From Scatomonas sp963930955 (GTDB lineage: Bacteria; Bacillota; Clostridia; Lachnospirales; Lachnospiraceae), in assembly GCA_963930955.1 (NCBI GenBank), contig OZ006967.1:682001-746000 (forward strand): a stretch of 64,000 nucleotides of DNA, given 5' to 3'. A model generated the notes under the pieces. The model searched no databases. It was given only the letters and a program-made list of their open reading frames with translations, and was not told the origin of the DNA. The position numbers were made by a program, and so were the translations under genes. Positions 25,892 to 34,779 of the stretch are shown in pieces (the stretch's first letter is position 1; each line of letters opens with the position of its first letter).

Positions 25892-27802
25892 ATGAAGCAG
25901 GGATTTGTAAAAGCGGCGGCCGCCACACCGAAGGTAGCGGTGGCGGACTGTGTGGAAAATACAGACAGAATATTAAAATGTATCCGGGAAATGCAGGAGG
26001 AAGGGGCCAAGATCATGGTGCTGCCGGAACTGGCGGTTACCGGCTATACCTGCGGCGACCTGTTCTGGCAGGAGCGGCTGGTGCGGGAGGCAGGCCGCCA
26101 GCTGGACCGGATCCTGGAGGAGACCAGGGGCGTGGACGCCCTGATCTTTGTGGGCCTCCCCATGGAGGTCTTTGGGAAGCTGTATAATGTGGCGGCGGTG
26201 CTGAACCGGGGAACCCTGTTGGGGATCGTGCCCAAAAAACACATTCCCAGCTACCATGAATTTTACGAGGGAAGACATTTCACTCCGGGGCAGGAGCAGG
26301 TGGAATGGATCGAGAGAAACGGAGAGAAGATTCCCTTCGGCATGAACCTTCTGTTTGCCTGCCGGGAAATGCCCCGCCTGATCGCGGCGGCGGAGATCTG
26401 CGAGGACCTTTGGGTACCCGCCCCGCCCAGTGTCAGCCATGCCCTGGCAGGAGCCACGGTGTTGGTAAACCTGTCCGCCAGCGATGAAATGACAGGAAAA
26501 GACAGATACCGGAGGGATCTGGTCCGGGGACAGTCCGCCCGGCTGGTGGCGGGGTATATCTACGCGGATGCCGGGGAGGGAGAATCCTCTACGGATCTGG
26601 TGTTCAGCGCCCAGAATATGATCGCGGAGAACGGAATCCTCCTGGGGGAGGCGGAACGGTTCAAAAACCAGATGGTCTGCTCGGAACTGGATATTGACCG
26701 GCTGGTCAGCGAGAGACGGCGGATGACCACCTATCCGGCCCAGAAACCGGAGGAATATGTGACCGTTCCCTTTAATCTGGTGATCGAAGAGACAGAACTG
26801 ACCCGCAGCTTTTCTTCCCGTCCCTTTGTTCCAGCAGATCGGGGGGACAGGGACAGAAGATGCGACGAGATCCTGAACATGCAGGCCATGGGACTGAAGA
26901 AACGGCTGGAGCACACCTGCTGCCGGAATGCGGTCATCGGGATTTCCGGCGGCCTGGACTCTACCCTGGCCCTGCTGGTCACTGCCCGGGCCTTTGATAT
27001 GCTGGATCTGCCAAGAGAGCAGATCACCGCAGTGACCATGCCCTGCTTCGGAACCACAGACCGGACGTATCAGAATGCCTGCCAGCTGACCCGCTGCCTG
27101 GGAGCCTCCCTGAAGGAAGTGGATATCAAAGAGGCGGTGAACCTGCATTTCCGTGATATCGGACAGAGCCCGGAAAATCATGACGTAACCTATGAAAACA
27201 GCCAGGCCCGGGAGCGGACCCAGATCCTCATGGATCTTGCCAATCAGACCGGCGGCCTGGTGGTAGGAACCGGAGACCTTTCGGAACTGGCTCTGGGATG
27301 GGCTACCTACAACGGAGATCATATGTCCATGTACGCGGTGAACTGCTCGGTGCCCAAGACCCTGGTGCGTCATCTGGTCCGCTATTACGCGGATACCTGC
27401 GGAGACGCGAAGCTGTCCGCAATCCTGCTGGATGTGCTGGATACCCCGGTAAGCCCGGAGCTGCTTCCCCCGGAGGACGGAAAAATCTCCCAGAAGACCG
27501 AGGAGCTGGTGGGACCCTACGAGCTTCACGACTTCTTCCTGTACTATATGCTCCGGGCCGGATTTGAACCCTTAAAGATCTTCCGGATCGCCTGCCTGGC
27601 CTTTGAGGGAGAGTACGACGAGGATACCATCCTCAAATGGCTGAAAAGTTTCTATAAGCGATTCTTTGCCCAGCAGTTCAAGCGATCCTGCCTGCCGGAC
27701 GGCCCCAAGGTGGGATCTGTGGCGGTATCTCCCCGGGGAGACCTGCGGATGCCCAGCGACGGCTGCGCAAGGATCTGGATGGAGCAGCTATGCGGTATGT
27801 AA
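25892..27802 (+). CDS. nadE: Glutamine-dependent NAD+ synthetase
   Basis: The 636-aa protein has an N-terminal nitrilase-type glutaminase domain with the Glu-Lys-Cys triad (LPELAVTGYT, VPKKHIPSYHEFYEGRHF, AAEICEDLW) and a C-terminal NAD synthetase domain with the PP-loop GISGGLDSTLAL (~350) and VVGTGDLSELALGWATYNGD. It amidates nicotinic acid adenine dinucleotide to NAD+ using glutamine and ATP. Length is normal. Its last 13 bases overlap the next gene. Confidence 0.96.
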   Translation: MKQGFVKAAAATPKVAVADCVENTDRILKCIREMQEEGAKIMVLPELAVTGYTCGDLFWQERLVREAGRQLDRILEETRGVDALIFVGLPMEVFGKLYNVAAVLNRGTLLGIVPKKHIPSYHEFYEGRHFTPGQEQVEWIERNGEKIPFGMNLLFACREMPRLIAAAEICEDLWVPAPPSVSHALAGATVLVNLSASDEMTGKDRYRRDLVRGQSARLVAGYIYADAGEGESSTDLVFSAQNMIAENGILLGEAERFKNQMVCSELDIDRLVSERRRMTTYPAQKPEEYVTVPFNLVIEETELTRSFSSRPFVPADRGDRDRRCDEILNMQAMGLKKRLEHTCCRNAVIGISGGLDSTLALLVTARAFDMLDLPREQITAVTMPCFGTTDRTYQNACQLTRCLGASLKEVDIKEAVNLHFRDIGQSPENHDVTYENSQARERTQILMDLANQTGGLVVGTGDLSELALGWATYNGDHMSMYAVNCSVPKTLVRHLVRYYADTCGDAKLSAILLDVLDTPVSPELLPPEDGKISQKTEELVGPYELHDFFLYYMLRAGFEPLKIFRIACLAFEGEYDEDTILKWLKSFYKRFFAQQFKRSCLPDGPKVGSVAVSPRGDLRMPSDGCARIWMEQLCGM

Positions 27803-28941
27803 GACCCGACTATTATCAGGCATTTCAGTGTACAGCAGGCGCCTGCCCGGATACCTGCTGCGCCGGTTGGACGATCCGGATCGACGGAAGATCCCTGAAA
27901 CGGTACAGAAAGATGACAGGTCCCTTCGGGGCCCGGCTCCGCAACGAGATTGACTGGGAAAACCGGTGTTTCCGGCAGTATCAGGGAAAGTGTTCCCTGC
28001 TGAATGAGGAAGGTCTCTGCGATCTGTATCTGGAAGGGGGAGGAGAGAAGGCGCTCTGCCGGACCTGCCATGATTTCCCCAGACATGTGGAAGAGTTTCA
28101 GGGAGTACGGGAGTACTCCCTGTCTCTGTCCTGTCCGGAAGCCGCGAAACAGATCCTGAAACATCCGGGACCGGTACGCCATCTGGAAAGCAGAAAGCCG
28201 GGGCTTCCGGAGCGTTTTCCGGGATTTGACGCGGCGCTGTTTCAGACGCTTACGAAAGCCCGTGGGCTCTGCTTTCGGATCCTGCAGAACCGGGAAAAGC
28301 CCTGGAGGCTCCGGGCGGCCATGACCCTTGCCTTCGCAAAGGATCTGCAGCAGAGGATCTGCCGGAAAGATTATGCCGGGGCGGAAGGACTGTTCCGGCG
28401 TTACGGTACAGAGAGAGCCTGGAGCTGGTTCGGGAAAAAGATTCGGGAACCGGAGGAGCGGGAAGCGTCGGCGGGACTTGGAGAGGATACCCTCCGGCAT
28501 CTGCTGGAAGTTCTGGAAACCCTGCGGCCGCTGCGGGAAGACTGGAAACCGTATCTGCAGGGAGTCCTGCAGGCGGAAGCACGAGGGGAGAGACCCGGCG
28601 AATCCGAAGCCATGGGCGCGCTGTTTCCGGATGAGACGGCGGAACAGCTGATGGTTTATTTTGTGTACGTCTATTTCTGCGGGGCGGTTTATGACGGAAA
28701 TGTCTGGGGGAAAATGAAGTTCGCCTTTGCCTCGGTGATCTGCATCCGGGAACTGCTGCGGGGCCAGTGGCGGCGGGATCCGGGAGGGGTCTCCCAAGAG
28801 TCGGTGATCCGTGCCGCCTGCCGGTATTCCCGGCAGGTGGAGCATCTGGATGAAAATCTGCTGGGCATGGAGCGGATGCTGGGGGATGAAAAACGATTTT
28901 CCCTGGAGGGGCTGTTTTCACTATTGAGACCGGGAGCTTAG
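27790..28941 (+). CDS. FliB-like flagellin lysine-N-methylase family protein
   Basis: The 383-aa protein begins RYVRPDYYQAFQCTAGACPDTCCAGW, with further cysteines in CSLLNEEGLCDLY, CRTCHDFPRHV and SLSCPEAA. This is the Cys-rich N-terminus of the FliB family, which methylates flagellin lysines. A metal-binding cluster is likely. The C-terminal half is helical and poorly conserved. The ATG lies inside the end of nadE. No flagellar gene is present in the window, so the substrate may be another protein; many non-motile Lachnospiraceae carry this family. Confidence 0.8.
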   Translation: MRYVRPDYYQAFQCTAGACPDTCCAGWTIRIDGRSLKRYRKMTGPFGARLRNEIDWENRCFRQYQGKCSLLNEEGLCDLYLEGGGEKALCRTCHDFPRHVEEFQGVREYSLSLSCPEAAKQILKHPGPVRHLESRKPGLPERFPGFDAALFQTLTKARGLCFRILQNREKPWRLRAAMTLAFAKDLQQRICRKDYAGAEGLFRRYGTERAWSWFGKKIREPEEREASAGLGEDTLRHLLEVLETLRPLREDWKPYLQGVLQAEARGERPGESEAMGALFPDETAEQLMVYFVYVYFCGAVYDGNVWGKMKFAFASVICIRELLRGQWRRDPGGVSQESVIRAACRYSRQVEHLDENLLGMERMLGDEKRFSLEGLFSLLRPGA

Positions 28942-28964
28942 CCAGCGAGGATATGGAACTCTAT

Positions 28965-29615
28965 TTATCTGTACGTGGGGGTATCTTCCGGCGACAGCAA
29001 AAGGATCTTCTCACCCCGCCAGGGACGCTGCCGGTACTCTTTTCCGGAGGGATCCCGGTAGAAACAGGAACTATCCAGGCTTTCCTCGTCCTGAAGAACG
29101 GAGATCGTATCTATGCGGTCCCTGTGCTCCTGCAGAAAATGAGTGACCGTTTCTGACCAGTCAAAGGTCAGGGAGGAGATCCGAAAATACAGATCCCGGC
29201 AGCCGGGGACGGTGTAGTACAGACCGCCCAGCCGGGTCCGGAGAAATTCCTCGTTTAAACAGAGGAGAACTTTTTGATTGAGAGACTGCATGGACGGAAT
29301 CCCTTTCGGATCAGGCAGGAGTGGCCCGATTTTTTCTATAAATCCGTGGGTCAAAAAAAGATAAGGTCTGCGGACGATCTCCAGGTGAAGACTCTGCAGA
29401 ATGCCGCAGCGGGGATTTCTTGCGTTTCCATAGGCTGCCAGCAGATGCAGGATCAGCTGTTTTGTGTCCTGATTTTGAGTATGGCAGTACAGCCATTGAG
29501 CGGCGTACAGGGTCTCTTCGACCACTTTCCGGCTGCCGTAGAAATGCTGGATGCAGGGAAAGGCGGCGCCGTCCCGGCGGAGCATCCAGGCAGAGGGGAG
29601 ATCTGAAAGATTCAT
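28965..29615 (-). CDS. Hypothetical protein
   Basis: I choose the ATG at 29615 (aaaggag, 8 nt) over one 33 nt upstream with a poor ribosome site. The 216-aa product (NLSDLPSAWMLRRDGAAFPC, WLYCHTQNQDTKQLILHLLA, IVRRPYLFLTHGFIEKIGP, SVLQDEESLDSSCFYRD) has no signal peptide, membrane segment or motif I recognise. A DGAAFPxxxHxY opening and a run of aromatic residues suggest a small cytoplasmic globular protein. It converges on the FliB-like gene. Confidence 0.65.
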   Translation of the reverse strand: MNLSDLPSAWMLRRDGAAFPCIQHFYGSRKVVEETLYAAQWLYCHTQNQDTKQLILHLLAAYGNARNPRCGILQSLHLEIVRRPYLFLTHGFIEKIGPLLPDPKGIPSMQSLNQKVLLCLNEEFLRTRLGGLYYTVPGCRDLYFRISSLTFDWSETVTHFLQEHRDRIDTISVLQDEESLDSSCFYRDPSGKEYRQRPWRGEKILLLSPEDTPTYR

Positions 29616-29772
29616 AGGGGTGTGCTCCTTTCTTTCCATAAACTTCAAACTTCCTTCAGGAGATTTTCTGGATCTGTAATATAGAATACCAGGAGTTGTG
29701 TTCTATTTTTGGGACAGAGAATGTTTTCGGGGAAAGATCGATTGATCAGATGTTTTTCGGGCAATCGAAAAA

Positions 29773-29812
29773 CCAGTTCTGTAAAGGGGAGTCCCCGGAT
29801 TTACAGAACTGG
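29773..29812 (-). terminator. Intrinsic terminator of the AT-rich orphan gene
   Basis: A 13-bp perfect stem (ccagttctgtaaa with tttacagaactgg) encloses a GGGG/CCCC inner stem. On the minus strand it is followed by tttttcg. It lies 47 nt after the stop of the gene at 29860. Confidence 0.85.
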
Positions 29813-29859
29813 TCTTATGCAGATGAAACGCCGATGCTTTGAAATGAGAATCCGGCAGA

Positions 29860-30669
29860 TTAAGATTTTTCTTCCGTATAGGGCTTTATGCAGTGGCCGT
29901 ATACCCAGAGAGCTTGGTCAAGTTTACGGTCATCTAAGTTACGAACAGGATTAATTGTTTCAGTTCCAAAAACTTGTACCAGCAGCCAGATGTATTCGCT
30001 GTACATATTGAAGACCGTTTTGGTATCTTTTTTATCCGGAGCAGTACCAATAAAAATATTGGTTGGAGCAATAGAGACACCGAAAGATTTTTCGAGAAAT
30101 AATGATTTTACTGCCCTATGGGCAAACTGATCATAAATCGGGAGTCTGCCTTGGGAAATAAAATACAGTAAATTAATAATATAAACACTGCCAAAATTTT
30201 GGGGAACGCCGGAAAGCAAGAGTTTGTATATTTTCTCAAAACCAGATTTCCATGCCTCCATATCTGTTTTCTCTTTTCCAGATTTTCTGCAAGTTTTGAT
30301 ATACTCATTTAACTCTTTTTGGGATAAACTTAGTATATCTTTTTTGGAATTTTTACAAATTTGGAAATAACTTGTTAATTTGTTTTTATCGATCGTTTTT
30401 CTGTATCCATTAATAAGATTTTCATTTTTGAGTTTGGGTTGAGGGGGATATTTTGTTGAGTCCAAAGTTCCAGCCTTCCAGGCAATTACATTTTCGTCAA
30501 TGTTTCCCTTACTTAGGTTGTTTTCAATAATATATTGTTCAATGTCCTTCTTGGTTTTTGCTAAATTTGTAATACCCAACTCTTCTTCTTCGCTGTTTGT
30601 CTTTTCACCCTGATAATAAAAATCGGCATATCTTTCGACAAAAGTTTTTTTCTTAATTTGCGTCATCAT
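29860..30669 (-). CDS. Unknown AT-rich orphan protein
   Basis: Start is the ATG at 30669, 4 nt after aaggagg (a second ATG follows at once). The ~269-aa product is Lys/Asn/Ile-rich, unlike its neighbours: ERYADFYYQGEKTN, TLDSTKYPPQPKLKNENL, NFGSVYIINLLYFISQGRLP, IYDQFAHRAVKSL, LDQALWVYGH. The G-x-VYIxxLLYF...PIYDxFAHRA section faintly recalls helix-hairpin-helix proteins with a conserved Asp, but I cannot assign a family. Its low GC, own terminator and isolated position suggest horizontal transfer. A defence or accessory role is possible but not shown. Confidence 0.75.
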   Translation of the reverse strand: MMTQIKKKTFVERYADFYYQGEKTNSEEEELGITNLAKTKKDIEQYIIENNLSKGNIDENVIAWKAGTLDSTKYPPQPKLKNENLINGYRKTIDKNKLTSYFQICKNSKKDILSLSQKELNEYIKTCRKSGKEKTDMEAWKSGFEKIYKLLLSGVPQNFGSVYIINLLYFISQGRLPIYDQFAHRAVKSLFLEKSFGVSIAPTNIFIGTAPDKKDTKTVFNMYSEYIWLLVQVFGTETINPVRNLDDRKLDQALWVYGHCIKPYTEEKS

Positions 30670-30723
30670 ATTTCCTCCTTGATCTATCATTTAAAATCGA
30701 AAGGACTGGAGACAAAAGCCCCA

Positions 30724-30760
30724 ACTTATGTGAGCGTAGGCCGTTTGCGCCTAACATAGT
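30724..30760 (-). promoter_or_regulatory. Bulged inverted repeat upstream of the orphan gene
   Basis: tatgt and acata (30727-30731, 30754-30758) and taggc/gccta (30737-30741, 30749-30753) stack into a hairpin with a 5-nt bulge, 55 bp before the start. It could be an operator or leader structure; weak evidence. Confidence 0.3.
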
Positions 30761-30800
30761 TTATGTTTTGATAATACAATACAAATGAGGCATTTTCAAG

Positions 30801-32798
30801 TTAAATTGAAAATCCAATCTCTATTTTCTGACATTTCAATCCATCCGGCGCCGCGAAGTCCTCCGCAGTCAGTATCTGTACGTCCGATCTCGTCAGCCTG
30901 TCCGGATTTTCCCGAACCAGCCGGTCCGCCTGTTTCATCTGTGCCTTTTCCAGCAGGTTCCGGGCGAAACGGCCGTTTCCGAAGTCCGGCTCTTTTCGTG
31001 CGTCTCGGAAGATGAGGAGCAGTTTTTCCCTGACATCTGCTGCCAGGGTCAGTCCCTGTTCCTCTGCCAGCAGCCGGGTAATCCGATACAGTTCCTCCGG
31101 GCTGTAATCCTCAAAGGAAAGGTGAAAGGCAATGCGGGAGCGGAGGCCGGGGTTTCGGGAGAGAAACTGTTCCATTTCCCTTGGATATTCTGCAAAGATC
31201 ACTACTGTATCCTCCCGGCAGTTCTCCATTTCCTGTACGATGGTATTGATGGCTTCATCGCCGTAGAGGCTGGAATCCCCGTCCAGCAGGGAGTAGGCTT
31301 CATCGATGAACAGAACGCTCCCCCTGGCTTTCCGGAATTTTTCTTTAACGATCTGGGCGGTCCAGCCCACGTATTTTCCCACCAGGTCCGAACGGCCCAG
31401 TTCAAACAGCCTGCCTTCGGACAGCAGTTGATTTTCCTTCATGATCCCGGCAAAAAGCCGGGCTACGGTGGTTTTGGCTGTTCCGGGATTGCCGGTGAAG
31501 ACCATGTGCATGGCGGGGCGGCTGTCGGGAAGACCTTTTTCTTTAAACAGTTTCTGCGCTTTATAAAAATTCAGAGCCTGTTCCATCGTCTTTTTGGCAC
31601 TTTGCAGGCCGATCATATTTTGAAGTTTTTCGTAAGCGCTGCCCTCCGGTTTGCTGCCCAGGGTCAAATGCTGAGCGCTTTCCAGAGATGCGTACTGCGG
31701 GAAGACAACGGTGCGGAGCCTGGTGTTTCTCCAGGATGCAAACAGCCGGCGCAGCTCTTCGGGGAGAAATCCTTTTCGGGTATCCCGGATCTGCCGATAC
31801 AGGGACTCATCCGGGGACAGACCGGACCTTTGGCACAGATTCTGCAGATAGGCTTCTGCCTGTCTGCCGCTGGCAGGATCCTCGCAGATGGTTACAAAGG
31901 CACAGCTGCCTGCGCGGCTCAAAAGATTCCTTTTTATTTTATCGCCAGAACGGGGAAGCCACAGGACTGTCAGCACTTCATGCTGGTATTTTTGCAAGAA
32001 ATCCATAGCTGTCTGCATCTCCTCCAGAGAGTTGTGGATGAAAGCGGACTCGGCTTCCTCCGTTCGGCACTGCAGGACTATAGTTCCGCCCTTGCAGCTT
32101 CTGACAAGATCCGGGTAAATATTTGTTTCCAGATCCTCCAGATCCACTGTGGTGTAGCGACGGCTCTGCAGACGGTTCTGGAGCAGCAGGGCTTCCAGCA
32201 GGACGGACAGCAGACTCCGGAAGGTTTCCCGGGAATCCGTTTCCAAAATGTAATGGACAGGATGGCCGGGGAACCTGCCTGTCTGCCGGGAGCGGGAAAT
32301 CCGCTGAAGTTCTTCCTTCAGAGAGGAGGACATCCATCCGTCGGTTTTTTGAGCAAGATCCGTTTCAGAGCATTCAGGCAGCAGATCTTCTATGAAGAAA
32401 GGCCTGTGGTGCCGGAAGTCTAGCATGTGGATTTTTTCCAGAATCGCGTAATCCTCTTCGATATACCCGTTTCGGCAGGATTTTTCTAATAGAGTGCGGA
32501 TATTCTGAAAGGTGGTCTCTTCGGAAAATATTTCCCTGCAGACGAGCCCCAGGGAAAGCAGGTAGTCTTTGATCAGGTTTTCAGAGGGCTTCTGCTGGCT
32601 GATCAGACCCAGCCAGATTTTTTTTCGATTCAAAGCGACTGTAAAAAAGAGGTATTGGCTGTTTCTTTCATTTCTCTCCATGGTTTCCAGAGAGATCTTT
32701 TCTTCCAGCACTCTCTTCTGTTCCCGCAGAGTATCGGGAGCTGTTTTTTCATCGAAGATTTCTTTGTCCGGTACAGCGGTGATTTTGTAATAGAGCAT
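30801..32798 (-). CDS. CbxX/SpoVK-type AAA+ ATPase with long novel N-terminal region
   Basis: I choose the ATG at 32798 (aaaggaggg, 6 nt), giving 665 aa. Residues ~1-395 show no domain I can name. Residues ~405-655 are an AAA+ domain of the CbxX/CfxQ family: MIGLQSAKKTMEQALNF, Walker A GNPGTAKTTVAR, SDLVGKYVGWTAQIVKEKF (pore-loop region), Walker B VLFIDEAYSLL, sensor AEYPREMEQFLSRNPGLRSR (Arg finger). The Walker A has Ala where Gly is usual (GTGKT). Relatives include SpoVK and Rubisco activase CbbX, acting as protein remodellers. It is divergent from a WYL regulator, which may control it. Confidence 0.85.
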   Translation of the reverse strand: MLYYKITAVPDKEIFDEKTAPDTLREQKRVLEEKISLETMERNERNSQYLFFTVALNRKKIWLGLISQQKPSENLIKDYLLSLGLVCREIFSEETTFQNIRTLLEKSCRNGYIEEDYAILEKIHMLDFRHHRPFFIEDLLPECSETDLAQKTDGWMSSSLKEELQRISRSRQTGRFPGHPVHYILETDSRETFRSLLSVLLEALLLQNRLQSRRYTTVDLEDLETNIYPDLVRSCKGGTIVLQCRTEEAESAFIHNSLEEMQTAMDFLQKYQHEVLTVLWLPRSGDKIKRNLLSRAGSCAFVTICEDPASGRQAEAYLQNLCQRSGLSPDESLYRQIRDTRKGFLPEELRRLFASWRNTRLRTVVFPQYASLESAQHLTLGSKPEGSAYEKLQNMIGLQSAKKTMEQALNFYKAQKLFKEKGLPDSRPAMHMVFTGNPGTAKTTVARLFAGIMKENQLLSEGRLFELGRSDLVGKYVGWTAQIVKEKFRKARGSVLFIDEAYSLLDGDSSLYGDEAINTIVQEMENCREDTVVIFAEYPREMEQFLSRNPGLRSRIAFHLSFEDYSPEELYRITRLLAEEQGLTLAADVREKLLLIFRDARKEPDFGNGRFARNLLEKAQMKQADRLVRENPDRLTRSDVQILTAEDFAAPDGLKCQKIEIGFSI

Positions 32799-32833
32799 TT
32801 GTATCCCTCCTTTGTACGGCAAGCATAACAGGA

Positions 32834-32906
32834 AAGATGGGACGATTTTAGTACATCAACGGGGGCAAAAGATGGGTTGTTTTTGGTACATAAAAAGGAG
32901 TATAGT
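32834..32906 (+). promoter_or_regulatory. Direct repeats and promoter of the WYL regulator gene
   Basis: Two 25-bp direct repeats (32834-32858 and 32869-32893, 20 of 25 identical, 35 bp apart) share AAGATGGG and GTACAT. The second overlaps a TTGTTT (32877-32882)-N18-TATAGT (32901-32906) promoter. They are likely binding sites for the WYL protein encoded next door. Confidence 0.5.
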
Positions 32907-32989
32907 AGGATCATCATAAGAAATAGACGCCCCTGGATTTTTTTGCGAGACATATGGGCGGCGTGATCAAAAAACAGTAGGAGGAAAAA

Positions 32990-34108
32990 ATGTACACCAG
33001 ACAACCCAAAAAACTGCTGATCATGAATATCCTGGATATTTTGCGGAAATATTCCGATGAAGAACACAGACTGAACCAGAAGGAGATCGCGGACAGACTG
33101 AGAAACGAATATGATATGCCGGTAGACCGCAAAGCAGTCCGCAGAAATATCCTGAATCTTATGGACTGCGGTTATGAGATCGAATATACGGAAAAAAAGC
33201 GGATGGTCCCCCTGCGGGATGCCGGAACCGGGGAACCGGTCCTGGATGAGGCTACCGGAAAGCCGCGCATGGAGGAGAATGAAATCTGGACGGATTTTTA
33301 TCTGAGGCGGAGATTTACGGACGGAGAGCTGAGGCTGCTGATCGACAGCCTGCTGTTTTCCAGGCATATTCCCGGAAGACAGTGCCGGGATCTGATCCGG
33401 AAGCTGGAAGATCTTTCCAACGTCTATTTCCGCTCCCGGGTAAAACATATTTCCTGCGAACCCTCCGGCTATTCGGACAACCGTCAGCTGTTCTGGAATA
33501 TCGAGCGGCTGGATGAAGCCATCAGCAAAAAGAAGAAGGTTTCTTTTTTCTACATGGAATACGGAACCGATAAAAAGCTTCATCCCAAAAAACGGGCCGA
33601 CGGACAGCCGCGGGAATATCTGGTGAACCCCTATCAGATGGCGGCCAGGGAAGGAAAATATTACCTGATCTGCAATTATGAGAAATACGACACGGTATCC
33701 AATTACCGCATTGATCGGATCCTGGATCTGAAAGTTCTGGATGAGCCGGTGAAACCGTTTGAATCCCTGAAGGGAAGCGGGGGGCAGGCTCTGGATCTGG
33801 CTGCGTATATGAAAGAACACCCCTATATGTATGCCGGAGAGAATGTTCATGTAAAATTCCGCATTGCGCGGTCCATGATCGGAGATGTGGTGGAGCTGTT
33901 CGGCAAGGATGTAAAATTTTCCGGGGAAGACGAGAAAGGGGTGACGGTCACTACCCGTACGAATGAGATGGCGGCGGAACAGTTCGCGAAAAATTACGCG
34001 CCGGATGTGGTAGTCCTGGAACCGGAGGGGCTGCGGAAAAAAATGCGGGAAGACCTGGAAAAAGGATTGAGAGCATACGCGGATTCCGGAGCCGGGAAGT
34101 TCGGATAA
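32990..34108 (+). CDS. WYL-domain transcriptional regulator
   Basis: ATG after taggagg. The 372-aa protein has an N-terminal winged helix (~8-65: KKLLIMNILDILRKYSDEEH, NQKEIADRLRNEYDMPVDRK), a linker, a WYL domain (~165-265: AISKKKKVSFFYMEYGTDKK, PREYLVNPYQMAAREGKYYL, SNYRIDRILDLKVLD) and a WCX C-terminal extension. WYL proteins bind ligands such as nucleic acids and regulate DNA damage, defence or other genes. It is divergent from the AAA+ gene with direct repeats in the gap, suggesting joint or auto-regulation. Confidence 0.88.
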   Translation: MYTRQPKKLLIMNILDILRKYSDEEHRLNQKEIADRLRNEYDMPVDRKAVRRNILNLMDCGYEIEYTEKKRMVPLRDAGTGEPVLDEATGKPRMEENEIWTDFYLRRRFTDGELRLLIDSLLFSRHIPGRQCRDLIRKLEDLSNVYFRSRVKHISCEPSGYSDNRQLFWNIERLDEAISKKKKVSFFYMEYGTDKKLHPKKRADGQPREYLVNPYQMAAREGKYYLICNYEKYDTVSNYRIDRILDLKVLDEPVKPFESLKGSGGQALDLAAYMKEHPYMYAGENVHVKFRIARSMIGDVVELFGKDVKFSGEDEKGVTVTTRTNEMAAEQFAKNYAPDVVVLEPEGLRKKMREDLEKGLRAYADSGAGKFG

Positions 34109-34185
34109 TTTCATTTTTCTTCCTGCCGGCTGTGTGATAGAATGAAATTGGTCACGCCGATGAAAGATACAGCGACAGACAAAAT

Positions 34186-34218
34186 ACGGACAGGAAAGCG
34201 ATCCGCCCTCCTGTCCGT
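34186..34218 (-). terminator. Intrinsic terminator of the FMN_bind-like gene
   Basis: A 10-bp stem acggacagga/tcctgtccgt lies just after the stop, followed on the minus strand by attttgtc. Confidence 0.6.
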
Positions 34219-34227
34219 CAATGGTGC

Positions 34228-34680
34228 CTACTCCTTTGCCCGGGCTTTTTCCAGGGCGTCTTCCACAGCTTCCAGCAGGAGCATGGAAGTATATTTGTTT
34301 TCGTCGGAGTAGGTGATGTTTTCCGTAGACTGCGTGGTATAGATCTGCTGGGCGATCTCCTCCAGGGTGGGCTCCATCAGGGGGTACATGACAGAGGCGG
34401 TCTCGCTTAAGTTGACCAGCTGGATGGCGTTGATATGATCTGTGTCCACCGTGACCTGGACATCGAAGGAGTTTTCATTCAGCTGGATGGAGGAAGTATA
34501 GACGCCGGGAACGTAGACTGCGGCCGAGGCGGTTTCGGAGGCGGCGCCGGCGTCGTCCTCGTCTTTTTTATGGAACATGGTAAATACCAGAATCAGCATA
34601 AATACTGCCAGAGCCAGAAAGATAGCGGTGTATACAACTTCTTTCATATGTAAGACGACGATCTTGGTTTTTGAACTCAT
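34228..34680 (-). CDS. Membrane-anchored FMN_bind-like protein lacking the SGAT motif
   Basis: The 150-aa product has one N-terminal membrane segment (~15-35, VYTAIFLALAVFMLILVF), a short acidic linker and an outside domain (~55-150) laid out like FMN_bind: YVPGVYTSSIQLNENSFDVQ, VTVDTDHINAIQLVNLSET, IAQQIYTTQSTENI, then YSDENKYTSMLLLEAVEDAL. The covalent-flavin Ser/Thr of S-G-A-T-x-T-S is not kept (DENKYTS), so flavin attachment is doubtful. It is divergent from addB, about 100 bp away. Confidence 0.65.
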   Translation of the reverse strand: MSSKTKIVVLHMKEVVYTAIFLALAVFMLILVFTMFHKKDEDDAGAASETASAAVYVPGVYTSSIQLNENSFDVQVTVDTDHINAIQLVNLSETASVMYPLMEPTLEEIAQQIYTTQSTENITYSDENKYTSMLLLEAVEDALEKARAKE

Positions 34681-34779
34681 GGGCGCTGGGACTCCTTTTT
34701 CTGTTTTCTATATATGATATTAGGGGAAGAGAAGATTTATGCAGAAAAACCGGCGGTTTCTAAGATACAGGAGGCGGTT

